Shown one piece after another: positions 1 through 5,661 of a DNA stretch of 9,676 nt. Position 1 is the first letter of the stretch; every line of letters starts with the position of its first letter. The DNA comes from Pseudomonas sp. (GTDB lineage Bacteria > Pseudomonadota > Gammaproteobacteria > Pseudomonadales > Pseudomonadaceae): contig SKFV01000238.1 in the NCBI GenBank assembly GCA_007117785.1, forward strand, positions 1 to 9,676. The letters run 5' to 3'. Under the pieces are notes generated by a model, which had not been told where the DNA came from, searched no databases, and was given only the letters and a program-made list of their open reading frames with translations. The position numbers and the translations under genes are program-made.

Positions 1-243
1 CATGTGACCGGCAAGAAGGCTCAAGACAAGATTTACTACAGCCACTCCGGTTTTCCGGGCGGTATCAAGTCGATCAACTTCGAGAAGCTGATCCAGCGTG
101 CACCCGAGCGAGTCATCGAGTCTGCCGTCAAGGGTATGCTGCCCAAGAATCCCTTGGGTCGTGCCATGTACCGCAAGCTGAAAGTGTACAAAGGCGCTGC
201 GCATCCTCATGCTGCCCAGCAACCCCAAGAACTTAAGGTCTAA
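1..243 (+). CDS. rplM: 50S ribosomal protein L13, 3' part
   Basis: This is the C-terminal 80 codons of ribosomal protein L13, an early-assembly protein of the large subunit. The frame is open from base 1 (first codon CAT, His), so the gene starts outside the window; the family is about 142 residues, so roughly 60 are missing. The visible part begins HVTGKKAQDK and continues with IYYSHSGFPGGIK, a strongly conserved L13 segment, followed by the PERVIESAVKGMLPKN helix and the GRAMYRKLKVYKG motif near the C-terminus. The GTG at position 4 is an internal Val codon, not a start. The stop is TAA at 241-243. rpsI follows after 12 bases, the usual bacterial rplM-rpsI arrangement, so both are expected on one transcript ending at the terminator after rpsI. 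Identification is secure. Confidence 0.97.
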   Translation, partial: HVTGKKAQDKIYYSHSGFPGGIKSINFEKLIQRAPERVIESAVKGMLPKNPLGRAMYRKLKVYKGAAHPHAAQQPQELKV

Positions 244-255
244 CAGGAGCTACTC

Positions 256-645
256 ATGGCGTCGCAAAACTACGGTACTGGCCGTCGTAAAACAGCTACC
301 GCTCGGGTGTTCCTGCGTCCCGGCAACGGCAATATCTCGGTGAACAATCGTACTCTCGAGAATTTCTTTGGTCGTGAAACAGCGCGCATGGTCGTTCGCC
401 AGCCGCTGGAACTGACTCAAAGTACTGAAAAATTTGATGTCTTCGTTACTGTACGCGGTGGTGGTACTACCGGTCAGGCCGGTGCTATCCGTCACGGTAT
501 TACCCGTGCACTGATGGACTATGACGAGACACTGCGTGGCGAGCTGCGTAAGGCTGGTTACGTAACGCGTGATGCGCGTGAAGTCGAGCGTAAGAAAGTC
601 GGTCTGCGTAAAGCGCGTAAGCGTCCGCAATACTCCAAGCGTTAA
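256..645 (+). CDS. rpsI: 30S ribosomal protein S9
   Basis: Complete ribosomal protein S9 of 129 residues, close to the usual 130. S9 sits in the head of the small subunit, and its C-terminal tail reaches the P-site tRNA. The N-terminus carries YGTGRRKTATARVFLRPGNG, the family signature. The middle has GGGTTGQAGAIRHGITRAL. The basic tail ends in KRPQYSKR, with the terminal Lys-Arg that contacts tRNA. The start ATG at 256 has an AGGAG ribosome binding site at 245-249, six bases upstream. It is cotranscribed with rplM, which ends 12 bases before it. A strong intrinsic terminator begins 19 bases after the stop. The sequence shows nothing unusual. Confidence 0.98.
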   Translation: MASQNYGTGRRKTATARVFLRPGNGNISVNNRTLENFFGRETARMVVRQPLELTQSTEKFDVFVTVRGGGTTGQAGAIRHGITRALMDYDETLRGELRKAGYVTRDAREVERKKVGLRKARKRPQYSKR

Positions 646-664
646 GCTTCGGCGTATCGAGAAG

Positions 665-703
665 ACGCCCGGCAACCCGTATACGGGGCCGGGCGTTTTT
701 TTT
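665..703 (+). terminator. Intrinsic terminator of rplM-rpsI
   Basis: A perfect 9-bp GC-rich stem (ACGCCCGGC at 665-673 with GCCGGGCGT at 688-696) is followed by eight T residues at 696-703. The loop contains a second perfect palindrome, CCCGTATACGGG (676-687), so the hairpin can extend almost continuously apart from two A residues. It lies 19 bases after the rpsI stop and should end the ribosomal protein transcript. Confidence 0.93.
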
Positions 704-732
704 GCTCAATCGTTACTGCATGCACTATCGCC

Positions 733-761
733 TTGTCAACAAAGGGCTTTTTCATTACCAT
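733..761 (+). promoter_or_regulatory. Candidate sigma-70 promoter for petABC
   Basis: TTGTCA at 733-738 (5 of 6 matches to the -35 consensus) is separated by 17 bases from TACCAT at 756-761 (4 of 6 matches to the -10 consensus). It lies between the rpsI terminator and petA, where a bc1 operon promoter is needed. A competing candidate is TTGTGC at 772-777 with TATAAG at 794-799 (16-base spacer), which has a better -10 and a worse -35. Both are pattern matches only. Confidence 0.4.
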
Positions 762-800
762 CTGATTCATTTTGTGCATGCTGGTGAAAACTTTATAAGG

Positions 801-813
801 CCCCGCAAAGGGG
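801..813 (+). other. Small hairpin in the petA leader
   Basis: CCCC (801-804), a GCAAA loop and GGGG (810-813) can form a short hairpin. It has no T-run, so it is not a terminator. It would occlude the purine-rich stretch that could otherwise act as a ribosome binding site for the upstream ATG at 825, which favours the ATG at 840 as the petA start. Confidence 0.35.
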
Positions 814-839
814 TTGATTAGCTGATGGGAGACGACTGG

Positions 840-1433
840 ATGAATAATGACGGCGTGAATAATGGCCGGCGTCGCTTCCTGGTAGCCGCCACCTCTGTGG
901 TGGGTGCTGCCGGAGCTGTTGGGGCGGCTGTTCCCTTTGTGGGTTCATGGTTCCCCAGCGCCCGGGCCAGGGCAGCGGGTGCGCCGGTGAGTGTAAATAT
1001 CAGCAAGCTGGACGAAGGTCAGCAAATCGTTGCCGAGTGGCGCGGTCAGCCGATTTTTGTCACGCGTCGCAGTGCTGAGGCGCTGGAGATTCTGGCTGAG
1101 AACGAGGCGATTCTGGCTGACCCACAATCGAATTCCTGTGACAGCCCGGATTATATTGATCCACGGACTCGATCGATCAAGCCGGAGATTCTGGTGGTCG
1201 TCGGCCTGTGCACCCACCTGGGTTGCTCGCCGTTGTTCCGGCCCACGGTAGGCTCTGCTGATATGGGCGCTGACTGGAAGGGTGGCTATTTCTGCCCCTG
1301 TCACGGTTCCCACTATGATATGTCCGGTCGTGTCTGGCGCGGGCAGCCCGCCCCGCTGAACCTGCCGGTTCCGCCGCATTCCTATGAGACCGATGAAGTC
1401 ATCGTGGTCGGCCTGGATGAGGAGAACGCCTGA
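840..1433 (+). CDS. petA: Ubiquinol-cytochrome c reductase, Rieske iron-sulfur subunit
   Basis: Rieske protein (197 residues) of the cytochrome bc1 complex. It carries electrons from ubiquinol at the Qo site to cytochrome c1 on the periplasmic side. The N-terminus has a Tat-type signal-anchor: RRRFL at residues 10-14, then a hydrophobic Ala/Gly/Val helix to about 36. The [2Fe-2S] motifs are CTHLGC (124-129) and CPCHGS (152-157). By family rules the ligands are C124, H126, C152 and H155, with C129-C154 as the disulfide. I place the start at 840 because GGGAG at 827-831 is spaced 8 bases from it and because pseudomonad relatives, as I recall them, begin MSNDGVNAGRRRFL. An in-frame ATG at 825 would add five residues. 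An extra cysteine, C100, lies in a loop before the cluster domain. The stop TGA overlaps the petB ATG by one base, implying coupled translation. Confidence 0.95.
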   Translation: MNNDGVNNGRRRFLVAATSVVGAAGAVGAAVPFVGSWFPSARARAAGAPVSVNISKLDEGQQIVAEWRGQPIFVTRRSAEALEILAENEAILADPQSNSCDSPDYIDPRTRSIKPEILVVVGLCTHLGCSPLFRPTVGSADMGADWKGGYFCPCHGSHYDMSGRVWRGQPAPLNLPVPPHSYETDEVIVVGLDEENA

Positions 1434-2656
1434 TGAGTAAATTGAGTAATTGGGTTAACGAGCGCATGGGCGTTTCCAAAGTGATCGAAGATCACTTGAC
1501 CAAATACTATGCACCGAAGAACTTCAACTTTTTCTACTTTTTTGGCTCGCTGGCCTTGCTGGTACTAGTTAACCAGTTGGTTACCGGTATCTGGTTGACC
1601 ATGAGCTATGAGCCGTCCGCTGAAGGTGCATTCAGATCGATCGAATACATCATGCGCGATGTTGAATATGGCTGGTTGTTGCGCTACCTGCACTCCACGG
1701 GTGCCTCGATGTTCTTTGTCGTAGTTTACCTGCACATGCTGCGTGCAATGCTCTATGGCTCTTATCAGAAGCCGCGTGAGCTGGTATGGCTGTTCGGCAT
1801 GCTGATTTACCTGATCCTGATGGCTGAAGCCTTTATGGGCTACCTGCTGCCTTGGGGGCAGATGTCCTACTGGGGGGCGCAGGTGATCATTTCGCTGTTC
1901 GGTGCCATTCCGTTCATTGGTCCCGATCTGGCCCAGTGGGTGCGTGGTGACTATCTGATTTCCGGGATTACCCTGAACCGCTTCTTTGCCCTGCACGTGG
2001 TTGCTCTGCCAATTGTATTGCTCGGTCTGATTCTGTTGCACATCATTGCCTTGCATGAGGTGGGTTCCAACAATCCTGACGGTATCGACATCAAGAAGCT
2101 GAAGGACGAGAACGGCAAGCCGCTGGACGGCATCGCTTTTCACCCTTACTACACGGTGAAAGACCTGGTGGGCGTAGTGGTGTTCCTGTTCGTGTTCATG
2201 ACCATCGTATTCTTCTTCCCGGAGATGGGTGGCTTCTTCCTTGAGCATCCGAACTTCGAGCCGGCCAACCCATTGGTCACGCCTGACCATATTGCACCGG
2301 TCTGGTACTTCACGCCCTTCTACGCGATTCTGCGGGCGATTCCGTCAGTTGCTGGCTCGTCGTTCCCGGGTGTACTCGCCATGGGTGCAGCCATTGCCAT
2401 CCTGTTCGTACTGCCGTGGCTCGACCGCAGTCCGGTTCGTTCGATCCGTTACAAGGGTTGGATGAGCAAGGTTGCTCTGTTGCTGTTCTGCATCTCCTTT
2501 GTCATCCTGGGGATCCTCGGCGCTATTCCGGCCACAGGCCCACGCACGTTGCTGTCGCAGGTTTGCACCTTTATCTACTTCGCCTTCTTTATCCTGATGC
2601 CGTTCTATACGCGGATGGAGAAGACTAAACCTGTTCCGGAGAGGGTCACTGGCTAA
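1433..2656 (+). CDS. petB: Ubiquinol-cytochrome c reductase, cytochrome b subunit
   Basis: Full-length cytochrome b (407 residues) with eight expected membrane helices, carrying hemes bL and bH and the Qo and Qi quinone sites. The likely heme ligands are H87 (RYLHSTGAS), H101 (YLHMLR), H188 (FFALH) and H203 (LLHIIALHEVGSNNP). The first pair is separated by 13 residues and the second by 14, as in cytochrome b6, rather than 13 as in mitochondrial cytochrome b. The Qo motif that reads PEWY in mitochondria is PVWY here (289-292, followed by FTPFYAILRAIP). I recall both features from Pseudomonas relatives, so they are lineage traits rather than damage. The protein is a separate cytochrome b, not a b-c1 fusion. 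The start codon shares one base with the petA stop, and the TAA shares one base with the petC ATG. Confidence 0.97.
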   Translation: MSKLSNWVNERMGVSKVIEDHLTKYYAPKNFNFFYFFGSLALLVLVNQLVTGIWLTMSYEPSAEGAFRSIEYIMRDVEYGWLLRYLHSTGASMFFVVVYLHMLRAMLYGSYQKPRELVWLFGMLIYLILMAEAFMGYLLPWGQMSYWGAQVIISLFGAIPFIGPDLAQWVRGDYLISGITLNRFFALHVVALPIVLLGLILLHIIALHEVGSNNPDGIDIKKLKDENGKPLDGIAFHPYYTVKDLVGVVVFLFVFMTIVFFFPEMGGFFLEHPNFEPANPLVTPDHIAPVWYFTPFYAILRAIPSVAGSSFPGVLAMGAAIAILFVLPWLDRSPVRSIRYKGWMSKVALLLFCISFVILGILGAIPATGPRTLLSQVCTFIYFAFFILMPFYTRMEKTKPVPERVTG

Positions 2657-3438
2657 TGAAAAAATATCTGATTGCACTGGTATTCGCTCTGCTGCCTGGT
2701 CTGGCGCTCGCTGCGCCAGCGGGCATCCCGCTGGAGCGTCCCAATATTGACCTGCGTGACAAGGCTGCGCTGCAAGATGGTGCGCGCACCTTCGTCAACT
2801 ACTGCATGGGTTGTCACTCTGCGGAGCATCAACGCTATCAACGCGTTGCCAATGATCTTGGCATCCCGGAGGAGTTGATGGTCGAAAACCTCATCCTTAC
2901 TGAAGGCACGCTGATCGGTGATCATATGAAGATTGGTATGCGTCGCCAGGATGCCGCCACCTGGTTGGGCGCTCCGGCACCTGATCTGACCATGGTGTCG
3001 CGCGTTCGCGGTTCGGACTGGGTGTATACCTATATGAAAAGCTTCTACGAAGACCTGTCGCGTCCGCTGGGCGCCAATAACCTGGTATACGGCAACGTCG
3101 GTATGCCGAATGTGCTCCAGGAGCTGCAGGGTCGTCAGTTGAAGGGCTGCGCCCAGGTTCCGGTGAAAGATGGCCGTAATGTCAAGCGTGACTCCCTGAC
3201 CGGCGAAGTGGTTATGGAAGAGCAGTGTGGTGTGCTTTATGTGGAAGAGGGTACGGGTACCCAGACTGCAGAAGAGTTCGATACTACTGTGCGCAACCTG
3301 GCTGCCTTCCTGGCCTACTCGGCGGATCCGATCAAGTTGGAGCGCCACCGCATCGGCACCTACGTGCTGCTGTATCTGGCCTTTTTCTTTGTCTTTGCCG
3401 TACTGCTCAAGCGTGAGTACTGGAAAGACATCCACTGA
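2656..3438 (+). CDS. petC: Ubiquinol-cytochrome c reductase, cytochrome c1 subunit
   Basis: Cytochrome c1 (260 residues), which takes electrons from the Rieske protein and passes them to soluble or membrane c-type cytochromes in the periplasm. A Sec signal peptide spans residues 1-19 (KK, hydrophobic core, ALA cleavage motif). One covalent heme site, CMGCH, lies at 50-54. M150 in GNVGMPNVL is the probable sixth iron ligand. C165 and C191 could form a disulfide that stabilises the heme pocket, as known in some bacterial c1 proteins; this is inference. A C-terminal anchor helix covers about 234-252, followed by the cytoplasmic tail KREYWKDIH. It is the last gene of the petABC operon, coupled to petB by a TAATG junction, and is followed by a GC-rich hairpin. 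Confidence 0.96.
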   Translation: MKKYLIALVFALLPGLALAAPAGIPLERPNIDLRDKAALQDGARTFVNYCMGCHSAEHQRYQRVANDLGIPEELMVENLILTEGTLIGDHMKIGMRRQDAATWLGAPAPDLTMVSRVRGSDWVYTYMKSFYEDLSRPLGANNLVYGNVGMPNVLQELQGRQLKGCAQVPVKDGRNVKRDSLTGEVVMEEQCGVLYVEEGTGTQTAEEFDTTVRNLAAFLAYSADPIKLERHRIGTYVLLYLAFFFVFAVLLKREYWKDIH

Positions 3439-3463
3439 TCCAGAGCGTTATTGGCAGTAAAAA

Positions 3464-3495
3464 CACGCGCCCCTTTAGGGGCGCGTGCTTGTTTC
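3464..3495 (+). terminator. Terminator after petABC
   Basis: A perfect 10-bp stem, CACGCGCCCC (3464-3473) with GGGGCGCGTG (3478-3487), has a TTTA loop. It is followed by an interrupted T-rich stretch (CTTGTTTC), and an A-run precedes the stem. It sits 25 bases after the petC stop. The stem is very strong but the T-run is imperfect, so termination may be partial. Confidence 0.8.
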
Positions 3496-3500
3496 TGGGG

Positions 3501-3506
3501 TATAAT
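3501..3506 (+). promoter_or_regulatory. Consensus -10 box upstream of sspA
   Basis: A perfect TATAAT lies at 3501-3506, 87 bases before the sspA start. At normal spacing the -35 position (about 3478-3483) falls inside the 3' arm of the petC terminator hairpin (GGGGCG) and does not resemble TTGACA. There is no TGn extension at the correct position. Activity would need an activator or another sigma-contact feature, or the match is chance. Confidence 0.5.
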
Positions 3507-3542
3507 GATTCTTTCCATGCAAGGGCTGATTGCCTCTTTGCT

Positions 3543-3561
3543 GCCAAGTCAGCTTGGTTTT
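3543..3561 (+). other. Terminator-like hairpin in the sspA leader
   Basis: CCAAG (3544-3548), a TCAG loop and CTTGG (3553-3557) form a 5-bp stem, extendable by one G-U pair, followed directly by TTTT. It lies between the candidate sspA promoter and the start codon. The stem is weak, so attenuation is only a possibility. Confidence 0.3.
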
Positions 3562-3593
3562 CCGGGTAATCGCTGAGAGTGAGGATTGATTTT

Positions 3594-4223
3594 ATGGGCG
3601 TTACCGCCAACAAGCGTTCTTCGATGGCTTTTTTCTCTGATCCAACCGATCACTATTGCCACCGGGTGCGTATCGTGCTTGCGGAGAAGGGCGTAACGGT
3701 CGATGTCATCAATGTCCAACCCGGTGAGATTCCGCAGGAGTTGGCTGAAAACAATCCTTACAACAGCGTACCTACCTTGCTTGATCGAGATCTGGTGCTG
3801 TACGAACCGAATATCATGATGGAGTATCTCGATGAGCGTTTCCCCCATCCGCCATTGTTGCCGGTCTATCCGGTGGCACGAGCCAATACCCGGTTGCTGA
3901 TGTATCGTGTGCAGCGCGATTGGTGTCGCTTGCTTGATCTGCTGAATAATTCCTCGACCACGGCTGCTCAAGCCACCCAAGCACGCAAGGAGTTACGCGA
4001 GAGCCTTACGGGTGTTGCGCCGGTGTTCAATGAGATGCCCTATTTCATGAGTGAAGAGTTCAGCCTGGTGGATTGCTGTATTGCACCCATTCTTTGGCGC
4101 TTGCCAGCGCTGGGCATTGAGCTGCCCAAGCCAGCCAAGCCGCTTCTCGATTATATGGAGCGTATCTTCCAGCGTGAGGGCTTTATTGCCAGCCTGTCTG
4201 CGCAGGAAAAGGATATGCAGTAA
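3594..4223 (+). CDS. sspA: Stringent starvation protein A
   Basis: SspA (209 residues) is a glutathione S-transferase-fold protein without GST activity that binds RNA polymerase and alters transcription during starvation and stress. Residues about 9-87 form the thioredoxin-like domain, with NSVPTLLDRD and the EYLDERFPHPPL segment. The P84-H85-P86 pocket known to be needed for RNA polymerase binding in E. coli SspA is intact. The helical C-terminal domain contains PYFMSEEFSLVDCCIAPILWRLPALGIELP. The ATG at 3594 is chosen because it gives the MGVTANKRS start resembling E. coli MAVAANKRS, with a GAGG site at 3581-3584. An in-frame GTG at 3579 overlaps that ribosome binding site and is unlikely. 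sspB follows 75 bases later on the same strand, the usual operon order. Confidence 0.95.
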   Translation: MGVTANKRSSMAFFSDPTDHYCHRVRIVLAEKGVTVDVINVQPGEIPQELAENNPYNSVPTLLDRDLVLYEPNIMMEYLDERFPHPPLLPVYPVARANTRLLMYRVQRDWCRLLDLLNNSSTTAAQATQARKELRESLTGVAPVFNEMPYFMSEEFSLVDCCIAPILWRLPALGIELPKPAKPLLDYMERIFQREGFIASLSAQEKDMQ

Positions 4224-4249
4224 CAGCATCGCCCCTCGGATATACCTGC

Positions 4250-4266
4250 CGCTGGTGTTGCCAGCG
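4250..4266 (+). other. Hairpin between sspA and sspB
   Basis: CGCTGG (4250-4255), a TGTTG loop and CCAGCG (4261-4266) form a perfect 6-bp GC-rich stem in the 75-base gap. No T-run follows, so it is more likely an mRNA processing or stability structure than a terminator. Its position is the only support for a function. Confidence 0.3.
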
Positions 4267-4298
4267 CGCGGGCCCAGCCCAGCCAAGGAGTTTGCCCT

Positions 4299-4694
4299 AT
4301 GGCCGACATGAGCCCAAGCCGTCCCTACATGCTTCGCGCACTCTACGAGTGGATTCTCGATAATGACTGCACGCCTTACGTACTGGTCAATGCGGCCTAT
4401 CCGGGCACTGTCGTTCCGGAAGGTTTTGTCGAGGACAGCCAGATTGTCCTCAACCTCGCGCCCAGTGCCATCCGCGCATTGGAAATGGATAACGACAAGT
4501 TGTGTTTTGACGGCCGTTTCGGCGGCGTAGCCCAGCAAGTTTGGATTCCGATTGGCGCGGTGATGGCCATCTATGCGCGTGAGAATGGCCAGGGCATGGT
4601 GTTTGAGTTGGAACCCATTACGCCGTCGCCAGACGATGACACCCCGCCAACACCACCGAGTGGCGGCAAGCCAGCGTTGAAGGTAGTCAAGTAG
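4299..4694 (+). CDS. sspB: ClpXP protease specificity-enhancing factor SspB
   Basis: SspB (131 residues) is the adaptor that binds ssrA-tagged proteins released from stalled ribosomes and delivers them to ClpXP. Residues about 5-105 form the conserved substrate-binding domain, with RPYMLRALYEWILDNDCTPY, RFGGVAQQVWIP and MAIYARENGQGMVFE all recognisable. A flexible acidic, Pro/Thr-rich linker (about 107-120, with DDDTPPTPP) leads to the C-terminal tail GGKPALKVVK. This matches the ClpX-docking (XB) motif of E. coli SspB, so tethering should be intact. The start ATG at 4299 has AAGGAG at 4285-4290, eight bases away; the next ATG at 4308 is too distant from it. It is probably cotranscribed with sspA. 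Confidence 0.95.
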   Translation: MADMSPSRPYMLRALYEWILDNDCTPYVLVNAAYPGTVVPEGFVEDSQIVLNLAPSAIRALEMDNDKLCFDGRFGGVAQQVWIPIGAVMAIYARENGQGMVFELEPITPSPDDDTPPTPPSGGKPALKVVK

Positions 4695-4755
4695 TCTGAT
4701 TGAAATACCGTGATCAGTTGGGAGACACTTGGCTCGGCTGACAAATGATTGGAGT

Positions 4756-4777
4756 GCGCGCGGATAGCGCTTTTATT
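4756..4777 (+). terminator. Possible weak terminator after sspB
   Basis: A short GCGC/GCGC stem (4758-4761 with 4767-4770, loop GGATA) is followed by TTTTATT. The stem is only 4 bp. It lies in the 106-base gap between sspB and the DUF4282 gene and could separate them. I see no convincing promoter in the same gap, so readthrough from sspAB into the next gene is equally possible. Confidence 0.25.
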
Positions 4778-4800
4778 CGAGTGGTAAACAAGGAGATGTT

Positions 4801-5040
4801 ATGAAGGACGTATTCTTTTTTGAAAACATGCTGACGCCGAAGATTATTACCGTGGTCTATTGGTTGCTGTTACTGTCGGTGCTGTTTTCGGGCATTGGTA
4901 CCATGTTCGCAGCCAGCTTCTTTGGCGGCCTGGCCATATTGATTGGCGGTGCCATCGGGGTAAGGATCTGGTGTGAATTGCTGATTGTCATGTTCAAGAT
5001 CTATGACAACCTGAGAAAGATCGCTGATCGCCCTGTCTGA
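4801..5040 (+). CDS. DUF4282-family small membrane protein
   Basis: A 79-residue protein of unknown function that resembles the DUF4282 family. It begins with a short MKDVFFFENMLTPK segment, typical of the family's Phe-rich start. Two hydrophobic helices follow, at about 14-35 and 41-65, the second being Gly-rich (FGGLAILIGGAIG). The C-terminal part RIWCELLIVMFKIYDNLRKI is the most family-like stretch. The expected location is the inner membrane. The ATG at 4801 has a perfect AAGGAG (4790-4795) five bases upstream, so translation is likely efficient. It lies 106 bases after sspB and converges on the BON lipoprotein gene. As I recall, this gene is absent between sspB and PA4426 in P. aeruginosa, so it may be a lineage-specific insertion. 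No catalytic residues are visible, and the function is unknown. Confidence 0.82.
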   Translation: MKDVFFFENMLTPKIITVVYWLLLLSVLFSGIGTMFAASFFGGLAILIGGAIGVRIWCELLIVMFKIYDNLRKIADRPV

Positions 5041-5049
5041 AGGGTAAAG

Positions 5050-5089
5050 CCATTGTTACAGGCGCACACTTGCACGCCTGTAACAATGG
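5050..5089. repeat. Perfect 15-bp inverted repeat between convergent genes
   Basis: CCATTGTTACAGGCG (5050-5064) and its exact reverse complement (5075-5089) are separated by 10 bases. The repeat starts 9 bases after the DUF4282 stop and ends 2 bases before the stop of the minus-strand BON gene, filling the gap between converging genes. It would form a stable hairpin in either transcript. Neither side carries a T-run, so it is not a standard intrinsic terminator. A bidirectional 3'-end structure protecting both mRNAs is the likeliest role. Confidence 0.85.
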
Positions 5090-5091
5090 TC

Positions 5092-5661
5092 CTAATCGAT
5101 ATATTCAAACAGCTTCACAATCCGTTGTACCCCGCCTACCTGCTTCACTGCACCAACCGCCAGTTCGGCTTCGGCCCGGGTGACAAGACCCAGAAGATAG
5201 ACAATACCGGCTTCAGTGGTCACCTTGATGCGACGTCCGGGAATATTGCCGTCAGCCAGCAGGCGCGCCTTGGCATTGCTGGTGATCAGGGTGTCCTGGT
5301 TGCGTGCCAGAATGGACAGGCGCTCGCCAACAGTGAGTTCGTTGTGAACCACCTTGACCCGTTGCACGTTGGACGCAGCGCGTTCGGCCAGTGGCTTCAT
5401 GTCCGCACTCGGTACCTGGCCGGCAATCAGTACGACACCATTGAAGCTGGTTACCTGGATGCGCGCTTCACGCTGCATATCGGGGTGTGCCTTGTTGACG
5501 TTGACCCGTACCTTGGTCTGAATCAGGTTGTCGTCAACCCGGCTGCCCAGCGTGCGGGTGCCGTGATTGTCTTCAATCGGACCGTCGCGGGTCGCGGTCA
5601 CCAGTGAGCTACAGCCGCTGATCATGGCAAGACTCAGCAGTACGGCAACCAGTGCTTTCAT
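5092..5661 (-). CDS. Dual BON-domain outer-membrane lipoprotein (DolP/YraP-like)
   Basis: A 189-residue lipoprotein. The N-terminal signal ends in a lipobox, MISGC, giving lipidation at C17; S18 after the Cys argues for outer-membrane sorting. Two BON domains follow, at about 42-111 (DDNLIQTKVRVNVNK through VKVVHNELTVGE) and about 123-188 (DTLITSNAKARLLAD through GVQRIVKLFEYID). This is the layout of E. coli DolP (YraP), which binds anionic phospholipid and supports envelope integrity and BAM function; transfer of that role is inference. In E. coli the yraM(lpoA)-yraN-diaA-yraP cluster has the same order, which supports orthology. The start ATG overlaps the gmhA stop as ATGA, implying coupled translation, and this is the last gene of the minus-strand unit. 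Its stop is two bases from the 15-bp inverted repeat. Confidence 0.92.
   Translation of the reverse strand: MKALVAVLLSLAMISGCSSLVTATRDGPIEDNHGTRTLGSRVDDNLIQTKVRVNVNKAHPDMQREARIQVTSFNGVVLIAGQVPSADMKPLAERAASNVQRVKVVHNELTVGERLSILARNQDTLITSNAKARLLADGNIPGRRIKVTTEAGIVYLLGLVTRAEAELAVGAVKQVGGVQRIVKLFEYID

Noticed and set aside
569..787. Plus-strand frame overlapping the end of rpsI and its terminator
   Set aside because: It runs through a strong intrinsic terminator and is in another frame over the conserved rpsI C-terminus.
1565..2290. Minus-strand open frame (241 codons) within petB
   Set aside because: It is a shadow of cytochrome b; the composition is His/Gln-rich without a recognisable domain.
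2653..3435. Minus-strand open frame (260 codons) exactly opposite petC
   Set aside because: It is a mirror frame of cytochrome c1, with no ribosome binding site or family features.
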